Below are positions 25,325 through 33,071 of a stretch of 33,071 bases of DNA, piece after piece. Numbering within the stretch: the stretch's first letter is position 1; each line of letters starts with the position of its first letter. The position numbers were made by a program, and so were the translations under genes. A model generated the notes under the pieces. The model was not told where the DNA came from. It ran no database searches and saw nothing but the letters and a program-made list of their open reading frames with translations. Origin of the DNA: Magnetospira sp. (GTDB lineage Bacteria; Pseudomonadota; Alphaproteobacteria; Rhodospirillales; Magnetospiraceae); the NCBI GenBank assembly GCA_028282245.1, contig JANQIL010000167.1, forward strand, positions 1 to 33,071, written 5' to 3'.

Positions 25325-26131
25325 TTACTTTCGGGCCGGTTTCGGCTTGCCGTCCGTATAGGACTTCGGCGCCCCGATTCGGCGCTGCTTCTCGGGCAGG
25401 AAGGTCTCCAGGACCTCCATCATCTCGGTCGGGTTGGTCCGGGCGTGGATCTGAAACACGCATTCGACGATCAGGGAGCGCAGGTCGCGCTCGTAGCGGC
25501 TCTTGGACTCCAGCTTGTCGGCGATCGGCAGGGCGACCAGATTGGCCAGCAGCACGCCATAGAGAGTCGTCAGCAGGGCGACCGCCATGGCCGAACCGAT
25601 CTTGGTCGGATCGTCCATTTCGGACAGCATCTTGACCAGACCCACCAGGGTACCGAACATGCCGAACGCCGGCGCCGCCTCGCCAATCGCCAGGAACACG
25701 CGGCTGCTGGTCTCGTTGACGGCGATGGAACGCGCCATGTCGCGGGTCATCATCTTGCGGATGTAATCCAGTTCCCGGCCGTCGGCGACCATCTGAACAC
25801 CCTTCTTGAAAAAGGGATTGGTGATTTTGTTCTGCTCGATGGTGTGCAGGCCCTCGGTGCGTGCCTTCCTGGAGAGCTTGACCGCCTGGTCGATATGGCG
25901 GCGCGGGTCGTCCTTCTCGTTGGTGAACGCCGCCTTCAAGCCGAGCGGCATGGCGACGAAAACCCCGTAGAGGGGAAACTTGACCAGGGTCGCGGCGAAC
26001 GTGCCGCCAACCACGATCAACAAGCCCTCGACATTCAGGAAAATCCGGAAATCCGATCCGGAGAGAACCGCCAGCCCGACCACCGCTATGCCGACCAGCA
26101 TGCCCGACATGGTCGCGATATCGATCTTCAC
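25325..26131 (-). CDS. motA: Flagellar stator protein MotA/PomA
   Basis: MotA/PomA is the torque-generating membrane ring around MotB. Four hydrophobic segments are visible: MSGMLVGIAVVGLAVLSG, LLIVVGGTFAATLVKF, AAPAFGMFGTLVGLVKML and the VALLTTLYGVLLANLVALPIA stretch (second pair about residues 145-200). The cytoplasmic loop between them is long and charged. The start is GTG at 26131, preceded by GAGGTGG; the longer open frame to 26338 is unsupported and would run across the promoter. 268 residues, close to PomA in length. It forms a two-gene operon with the following motB-type gene. Confidence 0.93.
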   Translation of the reverse strand: MKIDIATMSGMLVGIAVVGLAVLSGSDFRIFLNVEGLLIVVGGTFAATLVKFPLYGVFVAMPLGLKAAFTNEKDDPRRHIDQAVKLSRKARTEGLHTIEQNKITNPFFKKGVQMVADGRELDYIRKMMTRDMARSIAVNETSSRVFLAIGEAAPAFGMFGTLVGLVKMLSEMDDPTKIGSAMAVALLTTLYGVLLANLVALPIADKLESKSRYERDLRSLIVECVFQIHARTNPTEMMEVLETFLPEKQRRIGAPKSYTDGKPKPARK

Positions 26132-26158
26132 TCGCCACCTCTTTCGCTTGTTCCGTAC

Positions 26159-26186
26159 ATTATGGCGCAATTGAGGCACCGCGCAA
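26159..26186 (-). promoter_or_regulatory. Promoter of the stator operon
   Basis: On the minus strand TTGCGC (26181-26186) and CATAAT (26159-26164) are 16 nt apart, with the GTG start 28 nt downstream. It looks like a sigma-70-type site and not a flagellar sigma-28 promoter. Confidence 0.5.
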
Positions 26187-26315
26187 CGCCCGCATCGACC
26201 CCACCACCGACGCTTGGGCCTTTTTTCGTCAATATGTTGCGAAATTCCGCCGGTTGCATATCGCGGGGAAAGTCGGGATAGTCGGGAACCGTTCGGACCA
26301 CCACGGAACAGGCGG

Positions 26316-27479
26316 ATGGAGGCGTTTACCCGATTCATCGATCAGCATCTGGCGGGTCTGGCGGTCCTGGAACCGGCGGCGCGCGCCATGGCGCCGCCGG
26401 CGGTCGCCCTGCTGCTCGCCTTGCTGGTGCACTGGGTGGTGTTCGCGGCGGCCAGGCGGCTGGCCCACCGCACCGAGAGCGACCTCGACGAGTCCGTGGT
26501 TCGCGCGGCCCGTGGGCCGACCCGCGTCCTGCTGCTGCTGTTCGTCCTATTGTGGATGACGCCGACCCTCGACCTGGGCGACGAGGCGGCGACCGTGTTG
26601 CAACGCGCCGTCGCGGTCGGGGTCACCGTCACCATCGGCTGGCTGTCGATCAATGCCACCGGGCTGATTCAGCACTGGGTGATCCGCCGCTTCCGCATCG
26701 ACGTGCCGGACAATCGACTGGCCCGCAAGGTCCACACGCAGGTCAGGCTGATCCGCCGGGTGGTGGTGACCGTGATCGTCGTCGTCGTGCTGTGCCTGGT
26801 CCTGATGGCCTTCGAGTCGGTGCGTCAGATCGGCATCAGCCTGTTCGCCTCGGCCGGAGTCGCGGGCCTCGCCATCGGCATGGCCGCGCGGCCGGCCCTG
26901 TCCAACCTGATCGCCGGGTTGCAGATCGCCGCCACCAGCCCGATCAACCTGGAGGACGTGGTGATCGTGGAGGGCGAATGGGGCTGGATCGAGGAGATCA
27001 CCGCGACCTACGTGGTGGTCCGCATCTGGGACCAGCGGCGGCTGATCGTGCCGCTCAGCTATTTCCTAGAACATCCGTTCCAAAACTGGAGCCGCAAGAC
27101 ATCGGAGATCCTCGGCACGGTGACCCTGCACGCCGACTACACGGTGCCGGTGGACGCGGTGCGTAGCCGGCTAGGCGAGATCGTTCGGGGAACCGAGCTT
27201 TGGGACGGCCGGGTATGCACCCTTCAGGTGGTCGGCGCCGGCGAGCGGACCCTCGAACTCCGGGCCCTGGTCAGCGCCGCCGGATCGGGCCACGCCTGGG
27301 ACCTGCGCTGCCTTGTGCGCGAAAAGCTCGTCGAATACCTGCGGTCGGAACACCCCGAATGCCTGCCGCGCCTGCGCGCCGAATGGGAACCAAACGCCAA
27401 GAATCAGCCGGACACGGACCCCCGGCCCGGCGCCACGCCGCCGGGAATGGGCGACCGCGCCCCCGGCCGCGCGACGTAA
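26316..27479 (+). CDS. MscS-family mechanosensitive channel
   Basis: Small-conductance channels open under membrane tension and release solutes on osmotic downshock. Hydrophobic segments lie at about residues 25-47, 67-87, 97-118 and 143-168. The pore-lining helix is glycine/alanine-rich (FASAGVAGLAIGMAARPALSN as landmarks only), followed by NLIAGLQIAATSPINLEDVV and the beta domain ending IVPLSYFLEHPFQNWSR. The C-terminal 30 residues are proline-rich and probably disordered. 387 residues, longer than E. coli MscS because of the extra N-terminal segments. The ATG at 26316 has GGAAC about 7 nt upstream. It diverges from the stator operon. Confidence 0.93.
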   Translation: MEAFTRFIDQHLAGLAVLEPAARAMAPPAVALLLALLVHWVVFAAARRLAHRTESDLDESVVRAARGPTRVLLLLFVLLWMTPTLDLGDEAATVLQRAVAVGVTVTIGWLSINATGLIQHWVIRRFRIDVPDNRLARKVHTQVRLIRRVVVTVIVVVVLCLVLMAFESVRQIGISLFASAGVAGLAIGMAARPALSNLIAGLQIAATSPINLEDVVIVEGEWGWIEEITATYVVVRIWDQRRLIVPLSYFLEHPFQNWSRKTSEILGTVTLHADYTVPVDAVRSRLGEIVRGTELWDGRVCTLQVVGAGERTLELRALVSAAGSGHAWDLRCLVREKLVEYLRSEHPECLPRLRAEWEPNAKNQPDTDPRPGATPPGMGDRAPGRAT

Positions 27480-27535
27480 TCCGAATCGACGTCGCGAGCC
27501 CGGCATCTTTTTTTCCCGGGCGGTCGAAAAGTTGT

Positions 27536-27562
27536 CCCGACGTTATCCCCGACGTCATCCCC
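27536..27562. repeat. Tandem 12-mers upstream of dnaB
   Basis: CCCGACGTTATC (27536-27547) is followed directly by CCCGACGTCATC (27548-27559) and CCC. The units differ at one base. They lie 72 nt before the dnaB ATG. TTATCCCC faintly recalls a DnaA box but lacks the ACA end. Confidence 0.55.
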
Positions 27563-27634
27563 AGGTCGCGTGATTTCCCGCCGGCGACCGATCCCGCCGT
27601 GGACCGGTGGCGGATTGGCAAGTACCCTTCGGCA

Positions 27635-29146
27635 ATGGACACCACGCTCGACGAAACCTATCCCGACCCCGAACCGGACGAACCCTTCGGCGACGGCCGG
27701 GCGACGCCCGGCAAACGGTCCGGCCCACGCGTGCCGCCACGCAATTTCGAGGCCGAAAAGGCCTTGTTGGGCGGAATCCTGGCCAACAACCGAGCCCATG
27801 AGCAGGTCTCCGAATTTCTCAGAATGGAGCACTTCGCGGACCCGATCAACGGCATGGTGTTCGAGGCGGTCTCCAGGCTCGTCGAACGCGGCCAGATCGC
27901 CGATCCGGTGACCCTGCGCAATTATTTCGAGCAGAACCGCCAACTGTCCGAGATCGGCGGCACCCGCTATCTGGCCGAACTGTCCGATTCGGCGGTCACC
28001 ATCATCAATGCCGGCGAATACGCCCGCATCGTCTACGACCTGCATCTGAAACGGCAACTCATCGACCTGGGCGAGCGGGTGGTCAACGCGGCCTTCGACG
28101 CGGACGTGGACGAGACGGCGCAACGGCAGATCGAGGTGGCCGAGCAGCAACTCTACGACCTCGCGACCACCGGCGAGATCGAGGGCGGCTTCCAGCCGTT
28201 CAAGGACTCGGTGATCAGCGCCCTCACCTCCGCCGAGGCGGCCCACAAGCGGACCAGCGGGCTGGCCGGCTGCGCGACCCGCCTGCGCGACCTGGACAAG
28301 ATGCTGGGCGGCCTGCACAAGTCCGACCTCGTCGTGCTGGCCGGCCGGCCGTCCATGGGCAAGACCGCGCTGGCCACCAACATCGCCTACAACGCGGCCT
28401 ACGAACATGCCCGGTCGAACGGCGAGGAAGGCGCGGTGGTCGGCTTCTTCTCGCTCGAGATGAGCGCCGAGCAACTGGCGGCGCGGATCATCTCCCAGGA
28501 GGTACAGATCTCGTCGGACCGCATGCGCAAGGGCGAGCTGTCGAACGACGAGTTCACCCGCCTCGTCTCGGCCAGCCAGGCGCTTTACAGGCTGCCGTTC
28601 TACATCGACGACACACCGGCGCTGACCGTTGCCGCGCTGCGCACCCGGGCTCGCCGCCTGAAGCGCCAACACGGCCTGCAACTGATCGTCGTCGACTACC
28701 TTCAATTGATTTCCGGCAGCGCGCGGCGCAACGAGAACCGGGTCCAGGAGCTGTCCGAGATCACGCGCGGCCTCAAGACCCTGGCCAAGGAGTTGAACGT
28801 GCCGGTGATCGCCCTGTCGCAGTTGTCGCGCGCCGTCGAGCAGCGCGAGCCGCCGCGCCCGCAGCTTTCCGACCTGCGGGACTCCGGCTCCATCGAGCAG
28901 GACGCCGACGTGGTGATGTTCATCTACCGGCCCGAATACTATCTGGAGCGCAAGCGGCCCGACGACGACAATCCGGAGAAGGTCGCCAAGTGGCAGGAGC
29001 GCCTGGACCGCGTCCGCAATCTGGCCGAAGTGATCATCGGCAAGCAGCGCCACGGCCCGGTGGGCAGCGTGACCCTTCAATTCACCGGGCAGTTCACCCG
29101 CTTCGGGGACCTGGACGCCACGCATGGCGACAGCCGGTTGCCGTGA
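27635..29146 (+). CDS. dnaB: Replicative DNA helicase
   Basis: DnaB is the hexameric 5'-3' helicase at the replication fork. The N-terminal domain begins after an acidic leader at PPRNFEAEKALLGGIL. The RecA-like C-terminal domain has Walker A GRPSMGKT with K243, then FFSLEMSAEQLAARI, Walker B LIVVDYLQLI and the DLRDSGSIEQDADVVMFIYR stretch (arginine-finger region). Length is 503 residues from the ATG at 27635, typical; the open frame upstream is the end of the previous gene in another frame. No intein is inserted at the P-loop, a site where some DnaB proteins carry one. alr follows after 7 nt. Confidence 0.97.
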   Translation: MDTTLDETYPDPEPDEPFGDGRATPGKRSGPRVPPRNFEAEKALLGGILANNRAHEQVSEFLRMEHFADPINGMVFEAVSRLVERGQIADPVTLRNYFEQNRQLSEIGGTRYLAELSDSAVTIINAGEYARIVYDLHLKRQLIDLGERVVNAAFDADVDETAQRQIEVAEQQLYDLATTGEIEGGFQPFKDSVISALTSAEAAHKRTSGLAGCATRLRDLDKMLGGLHKSDLVVLAGRPSMGKTALATNIAYNAAYEHARSNGEEGAVVGFFSLEMSAEQLAARIISQEVQISSDRMRKGELSNDEFTRLVSASQALYRLPFYIDDTPALTVAALRTRARRLKRQHGLQLIVVDYLQLISGSARRNENRVQELSEITRGLKTLAKELNVPVIALSQLSRAVEQREPPRPQLSDLRDSGSIEQDADVVMFIYRPEYYLERKRPDDDNPEKVAKWQERLDRVRNLAEVIIGKQRHGPVGSVTLQFTGQFTRFGDLDATHGDSRLP

Positions 29147-29153
29147 TCGGCCG

Positions 29154-30269
29154 ATGACCGAGTCTCTCGACCGCGCCGCCCCCGCCGTCCTGACCATCGA
29201 CCTGGACGCCATCGCCGCCAACTGGCGCCTGCTGTGCGACCGGGTCGCCCCGGCCGCCTGTGCCGCGGTCGTCAAGGCGGACGCCTATGGCCTCGGCATG
29301 GACCGCGTGGCGCCGGCCCTGCGCGCGACCGGCTGCGGGACCTTCTTCGTGGCCCAACTCGAGGAGGGCCTCGCCCTGCGCCGGCTGCTGCCGGACGCGG
29401 ACATTCATGTTCTCAACGGCCCGCTCGCCGGCACCGAGGCGGCGTTCGCCGCCGCCCGGCTGGTCCCGGTGCTGAACAGCCTCGAACAGATGGCCCGGTG
29501 GCGCGAGTCGGGCTCCAGCGGGTCCTGCGACCTGCACCTGGACACCGGAATGTCGCGGCTCGGCCTGCCGCCCGAGGACGTGGCGACCCTGGTCGCCGAT
29601 CCGACGCCCCTGGACGGTCTCGACATCGACCTGCTGATGAGCCACCTGGCCTGCGCCGACGAGGCCGGCCATCCCATGAACGCGAACCAGTTAAGGGATT
29701 TCGAGGCGTGGACGGCGCGCCTCGCGACGGCCGGAATCGGCGGGCGTCGCTGCTTCGCCAATTCATCCGGCATCTTCCTGGGCGCCGCCGGCCACTTCGA
29801 CCTGACGCGGCCCGGGATTGCCCTCTACGGCGGCAACCCGACGCCCGAGTCGCCCAACCCGATGGCGCAAGTCGTTCGTTTACAAGGAAAAATCCTTCAG
29901 GTGCGGAGAATTGACTCCCCCCAGACCGTTGGCTATGGTGCCACGCATCCCGCGTGTGGGCCGACACGCATCGCCACTGTCGCGGCGGGTTACGCGGATG
30001 GATATCCGCGCAGCCTTGGCGGCCGGGCGACGGGTTTCATCGGCGACCACCGCGTGCCGGCGGTGGGGCGAATTTCCATGGATTTGACGACTTTCGACGT
30101 GACCGACATTCCCGAAACCCTGTGCCGACCCGGCGCCGCCATCGACCTCATCGGGCCGCGCAACCCCGTCGACGACGTGGCGGCGGCGGCCGGCACCATC
30201 GGCTACGAGATCCTCACCGCGCTCGGACGCCGCTACCATCGCCACTATCTCGGCGGGTCCGGCCGATGA
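29154..30269 (+). CDS. alr: Alanine racemase
   Basis: It interconverts L- and D-alanine, supplying D-alanine for peptidoglycan. PLP lysine K41 is in AAVVKADAYGLG, and the second catalytic base Y280 is in AAGYADGYPRSL. DLHLDTGMSRLGL and VGRISMDLTTFDVTD are the other family blocks. The start at 29154 gives 371 residues; an ATG at 29124 inside dnaB is possible but less natural. The stop overlaps mlaE as ATGA. The dnaB-alr adjacency is common in Proteobacteria. It is co-directional with a lipid transport pair, giving an envelope-related operon tail. Confidence 0.96.
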   Translation: MTESLDRAAPAVLTIDLDAIAANWRLLCDRVAPAACAAVVKADAYGLGMDRVAPALRATGCGTFFVAQLEEGLALRRLLPDADIHVLNGPLAGTEAAFAAARLVPVLNSLEQMARWRESGSSGSCDLHLDTGMSRLGLPPEDVATLVADPTPLDGLDIDLLMSHLACADEAGHPMNANQLRDFEAWTARLATAGIGGRRCFANSSGIFLGAAGHFDLTRPGIALYGGNPTPESPNPMAQVVRLQGKILQVRRIDSPQTVGYGATHPACGPTRIATVAAGYADGYPRSLGGRATGFIGDHRVPAVGRISMDLTTFDVTDIPETLCRPGAAIDLIGPRNPVDDVAAAAGTIGYEILTALGRRYHRHYLGGSGR

Positions 30270-31042
30270 TCAATCCGTTGCAGCCGGTCGGCCGCGCCTC
30301 GCTGGCCATCCTCGGCACCGCCGGGCGGCTGACCCTGTTCACCGCGGAGGCCCTGTCCCACTGCGTGCGGCCGCCGTTTTACGGACGCAACATCCTGCGC
30401 GCCATCGTCGAAATCGGGTACTTCTCGCTGCCGGTGGTTGGCCTGACCGCGCTGTTCGCCGGCATGGTGCTGGCCTTGCAGAGCTACACCGGATTCGCCC
30501 GCTTCTCGGCCGAGGGGGCGGTGGCCAACGTGGTGGTGCTCTCGATCACCCGCGAACTGGCACCGGTGCTGGCCGGACTCATGCTGGCCGGACGGGTCGG
30601 CGCATCGATGGCGGCCGAGATCGGCACCATGCGGGTGACCGAGCAGATCGACGCCCTCACCACCCTGTCCACCAACCCGATGAAGTTCCTGGTGGCGCCG
30701 CGCCTGATCGCCGGGGTGGCGATGCTGCCCCTGCTGGTCACCGTCGCCGACGTGATCGGGGTGTTCGGCGGCTATCTGGTGTCGGTCTACAAGCTGGGCT
30801 TCAATCCGTCCAATTACCTCCAGAGCACCTGGGACTTCCTGCAACTTCAGGACTACCTCTCGGGCATGGCCAAGGCGGCGGTGTTCGGCTTCCTGGTCAC
30901 CCTGATGGGCTGCTACCACGGCTACAACTCGCGGGGCGGCGCGCAGGGCGTCGGCACCGCGACCACCAACGCCGTGGTCTCCGCGTCGATCCTGATTCTG
31001 TGCTTCAATTACATCCTCACCGAGGCCTTTTTCGCCAGATGA
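30266..31042 (+). CDS. mlaE: MlaE-type lipid ABC transporter permease
   Basis: The 258-residue inner membrane protein belongs to the MlaE/TrgD family, the permease of systems that move phospholipids between membranes. Recognisable elements are an amphipathic start, FAGMVLALQSYTGFARF, the conserved ELAPVLAGLMLAGRVGASMAAEIGTMRVTEQIDAL block from about residue 92, and MGCYHGYNSRGGAQGVG near the end. Both ends overlap neighbouring genes by 4 nt (alr, mlaF). No MlaD substrate-binding gene follows mlaF here, unlike complete mla operons, so it must be elsewhere or this is a divergent system. Confidence 0.93.
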   Translation: MINPLQPVGRASLAILGTAGRLTLFTAEALSHCVRPPFYGRNILRAIVEIGYFSLPVVGLTALFAGMVLALQSYTGFARFSAEGAVANVVVLSITRELAPVLAGLMLAGRVGASMAAEIGTMRVTEQIDALTTLSTNPMKFLVAPRLIAGVAMLPLLVTVADVIGVFGGYLVSVYKLGFNPSNYLQSTWDFLQLQDYLSGMAKAAVFGFLVTLMGCYHGYNSRGGAQGVGTATTNAVVSASILILCFNYILTEAFFAR

Positions 31043-31812
31043 CCGAACAGCCGAAAATCCGCCTTCGGGACGTGTGCAAGTCGTTCGGCAACAAGCGGGT
31101 GCTGAACGGCCTCGACCTCGACGTGGGAGCCGGCGAGAGCGTGGTGGTGATCGGCGGATCGGGAACCGGCAAGTCGGTGACCCTCAAATGCATCCTCGGC
31201 ATGATGCGGCCGGACGCCGGCACCATCGAGGTGGACGGCGAGTCGCTGATCGGCATCGGCGACCGCGACCGCGACCGGGTAAACCGCAAGATCGGAATGC
31301 TGTTCCAGGGCTCCGCCCTGTTCGATTCCCTGCACGTGTGGGAGAACGTGGCGTTCGGGCTGCTGGCCGAGCATCGCTGCTCGCGCCGCGAGGCGCGCGA
31401 CCTGGCGATCCACAAGATGGCGATGGTCGGGCTTGGGTCCGACGTGGCGAGGCTCTACCCGGCCGAGTTGTCGGGCGGCATGCAGAAGCGGGTCGGCCTG
31501 GCGCGCGCCATCGCCACCGACCCGGAGATCATCTTCTTCGACGAGCCGACCACCGGGCTCGACCCGATCATGGCCGACGTGATCAACGACCTGATCGTCA
31601 ACGTGACCCGCACCATGGGCGCCACCGCCCTGTCGATCACCCACGACATGGCGAGCGTCCGCAAGATCGCCAACCGCGTGGCGATGCTGTACGAGGGACG
31701 GATCGTCTGGGCCGGCCGGGTGGACGAGTTGGAGGACTGCGCCAACCCCTACGTGGACCAGTTCGTCCACGGCCGCGCCGAGGGGCCGATCCGCATGGCG
31801 GTGCGCGGTTGA
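31039..31812 (+). CDS. mlaF: MlaF-type lipid ABC transporter ATPase
   Basis: The ATP-binding partner of the preceding permease. Walker A is GGSGTGKS with K45, the Q-loop is MLFQGSALFDSL, the signature is LSGGMQKRVGLARA and Walker B is EIIFFDEPTTGLDP, followed by the H-loop SITHD. The QGSALFDSL wording is typical of MlaF. 257 residues. ATGA overlap with mlaE shows translational coupling. Its downstream neighbour is an unrelated serine hydrolase 112 nt away. Confidence 0.95.
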   Translation: MTEQPKIRLRDVCKSFGNKRVLNGLDLDVGAGESVVVIGGSGTGKSVTLKCILGMMRPDAGTIEVDGESLIGIGDRDRDRVNRKIGMLFQGSALFDSLHVWENVAFGLLAEHRCSRREARDLAIHKMAMVGLGSDVARLYPAELSGGMQKRVGLARAIATDPEIIFFDEPTTGLDPIMADVINDLIVNVTRTMGATALSITHDMASVRKIANRVAMLYEGRIVWAGRVDELEDCANPYVDQFVHGRAEGPIRMAVRG

Positions 31813-31924
31813 GCGCCAGCTCGGCGCGCATCGACGCCGCCTCGCGGGTCCTTAATCTCATATGGACGAATGCCGAGCCCGAGCCCGAACTGGCGCCCCG
31901 AGAACGACCACGGAACCTACCCTG

Positions 31925-32815
31925 ATGATCGAGCGTGAAACCCACGCGCATTGGATCGCGCGATCCGGTCGCGAAGGATGCGTCGGTGCCGCCGATGCCC
32001 TTTTTCCCTATTGGAGCTTCACCAAAACCGCGATTTCAATATGCGCCCTGAAGTTGGCCGAGGACGGGGCGCTGGACCTGGACGCCCGCCTGGATGGCGA
32101 GCCCCATACTCTCCGCCAGCTTCTCGCGCACACCTCCGGCCTTCCGGACTATGGACAGTTCGCGGAGTACCACGCGGCCGTCGAGGCCAATGAGATCCCC
32201 TGGTCGCGCGAGAAACTGCGCGACATGGCGCTGGAAAAAGGCCCGCTGTTCGAGCCGGGGCAAGGCTGGTCCTATTCCAACATCGGTTACATGCTCGCCC
32301 GCGAATTCATCGAGGAGACGACGGGGAAACCGCTTGGCGGGGTTGTTTCCGAGTTGATCCGCGAGCCCCTGGGGCTCGCGAGCATCGAGCTCGCGGAAAC
32401 CCGCGAACAGTTCTCCAGGCTGCACTGGAAGGCGGCGGCGAACTATCACCCAGGGTGGGTCTATCACGGCTGCCTAACGGGGACGGCGTCGGACGCCGCG
32501 CGCCTGCTTCACGCGCTCTTCGTCGGTGATCTCCTGCCGCCCGACGCGTTCGACCGAATGCTCGCCGTATACACGCTTGGCGGCGCTCTTCCCGGCCGGC
32601 CCTGGGAACGATGCGGATACGCCCTGGGCCTGATGACCGGCGTCATGACGGGAGCGGGCGCCGCGATGGGGCATTCCGGCTGTGGGCCGTTCAGCGTGAA
32701 CGCGGTTTACCACTTCCCCGATGCGTCCGATCCCATCACCATCGCCTGTTTCACCGACGGCACGAACGAGGGGGTCGCGGAGTTCGCCGCCGTGGCACTG
32801 GCCAGAGAGCAATAA
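31925..32815 (+). CDS. Serine hydrolase, beta-lactamase / S12 (class C-like) family
   Basis: The penicillin-recognising fold triad is visible: S31-F-T-K34, Y117-S-N119 and H250-S-G252, the last replacing the KTG motif with HxG as in many class C-like esterases and D-peptidases. LLAHTSGLPDYGQF and FEPGQGWSYSNIGYMLAREFIEETTGKPL are family blocks. There is no signal peptide from the ATG at 31925, nor from an ATG at 31862, so it is probably cytoplasmic. That makes beta-lactam resistance unlikely and an esterase or D-amino-acid peptidase more plausible. No ribosome-binding site is clear. 296 residues. Its codon use looks slightly less GC-biased than its neighbours. Confidence 0.88.
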   Translation: MIERETHAHWIARSGREGCVGAADALFPYWSFTKTAISICALKLAEDGALDLDARLDGEPHTLRQLLAHTSGLPDYGQFAEYHAAVEANEIPWSREKLRDMALEKGPLFEPGQGWSYSNIGYMLAREFIEETTGKPLGGVVSELIREPLGLASIELAETREQFSRLHWKAAANYHPGWVYHGCLTGTASDAARLLHALFVGDLLPPDAFDRMLAVYTLGGALPGRPWERCGYALGLMTGVMTGAGAAMGHSGCGPFSVNAVYHFPDASDPITIACFTDGTNEGVAEFAAVALAREQ

Positions 32816-32917
32816 CGACTTGGCCCGCATGGCCGGCATTGGCCCGTGGTCGCGTCACATGTGCGCTGACGGCCCTTGCGAGTCCGGCGGGCGGAACCCG
32901 CGCCCGGCAAGGCGCCG

Positions 32918-32942
32918 GAAACCCGATTCTTCTTCGGGTTTC
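32918..32942. terminator. Bidirectional hairpin between convergent genes
   Basis: GAAACCCGA (32918-32926) pairs perfectly with TCGGGTTTC (32934-32942) around a 7-nt loop, between the hydrolase stop (32815) and the convergent rhodanese stop (32946). No long T run follows on either strand. Confidence 0.5.
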
Positions 32943-32945
32943 GTA

Positions 32946-33071
32946 TCAGGTCTCGACCGGGAACTTCAGACGCCGCCAGGCGCCCATGCCGCCAGCCACC
33001 ACCTTGAGATCGGTGAACCCGGCCTTCTTGAACGTCCGCACGGCGCTGGCGGCGCGGTTCTCGGTGCGGCA
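32946..33071 (-). CDS. Rhodanese-domain protein (partial, last 41 residues)
   Basis: Only the C-terminal end is in the window. The first visible residue is the presumed catalytic cysteine of the active-site loop CRTENRAA. AVRTFKKAGF and VVAGGMGAWRRLKFPVE follow, the typical last helix and strand of a rhodanese domain. Rhodaneses move sulfane sulfur through a cysteine persulfide. Glutamate stands where many family loops have glycine (CRxGxR). Nothing can be said about N-terminal domains. Confidence 0.85.
   Translation of the reverse strand, partial: CRTENRAASAVRTFKKAGFTDLKVVAGGMGAWRRLKFPVET

Noticed and set aside
22767-25361. An 864-codon plus-strand frame
   Set aside because: It is antisense to prfC and the motB-type gene, both of which have complete motif sets on the minus strand.
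27498-27520. Terminator after the MscS-type gene
   Set aside because: GCCCGG and CCGGGC flank a T-rich stretch, but the T run lies in the loop, not after the stem, so it is not a standard terminator.
31862-31924. Earlier ATG for the serine hydrolase at 31862
   Set aside because: It adds an arginine- and proline-rich leader unlike a signal peptide and has no ribosome-binding site. The conserved domain begins right after 31925.

Overview
This is a gene-dense, strongly GC-rich bacterial chromosome segment, with G or C at most third codon positions. The most telling gene is bchE (10730-12526), the anaerobic Mg-protoporphyrin monomethyl ester cyclase of bacteriochlorophyll synthesis. Together with the argD-argF-hslO order, recX, a PduO-type cobalamin adenosyltransferase, cobQ and a flagellar stator pair, it points to a motile purple phototrophic alphaproteobacterium, probably Rhodospirillales-like. 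The family and order assignment is inference. No rRNA, tRNA, CRISPR array, prophage or intact insertion sequence was seen.

Layout. 1-1698 (minus) is the start of a large RTX/cadherin-like type I secretion substrate that runs off the window. 1875-4815 (minus) is an overlapping argD-argF-hslO operon. 4993-5741 holds a small predicted membrane protein, a 90-bp nested inverted-repeat element and an unrecognised 145-residue protein. 5800-6603 is an ABC-2 export permease without its ATPase. 6748-8339 is a translationally coupled 2OG-Fe(II)-oxygenase-like and methyltransferase pair, followed by a LysE-type exporter and recX.

9557-14201 is a cobalamin and bacteriochlorophyll block: a cysteine-rich small-domain protein and pduO-type adenosyltransferase on the minus strand, diverging from bchE and then cobQ on the plus strand. 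The 260-bp divergent region contains a TGT-N12-ACA site of the PpsR/CrtJ type. BchE is a cobalamin-dependent radical SAM enzyme, so the clustering is functionally coherent. This BchE also carries a tail of three 19-residue units, each with one cysteine.

14206-17686 (minus) holds envelope and stress functions: an M48 protease with TPRs, an unknown exported protein, a DsbA-like thioredoxin and a ferritin-like protein. 17703-20460 (plus) is a divergent gamma-glutamyltransferase-family lipoprotein with an aminotransferase. 20637-22334 is a soluble globin-coupled chemoreceptor ending in a CZB zinc-binding domain. 22342-24350 (minus) is prfC with a HIT protein. 24525-26131 (minus) is a PomAB-like stator pair with its own promoter. 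26316-31812 (plus) runs MscS-type channel, dnaB, alr, mlaE and mlaF. The right end has an S12-type serine hydrolase and, on the minus strand, the end of a rhodanese-domain gene.

Most genes are housekeeping. The parts most worth a second look are the BchE cysteine tail with its B12 neighbourhood, the globin-MCP-CZB receptor, the oxygenase-methyltransferase pair, and the nested hairpin element at 5200-5289 with the in-frame 42-nt duplication beside it.
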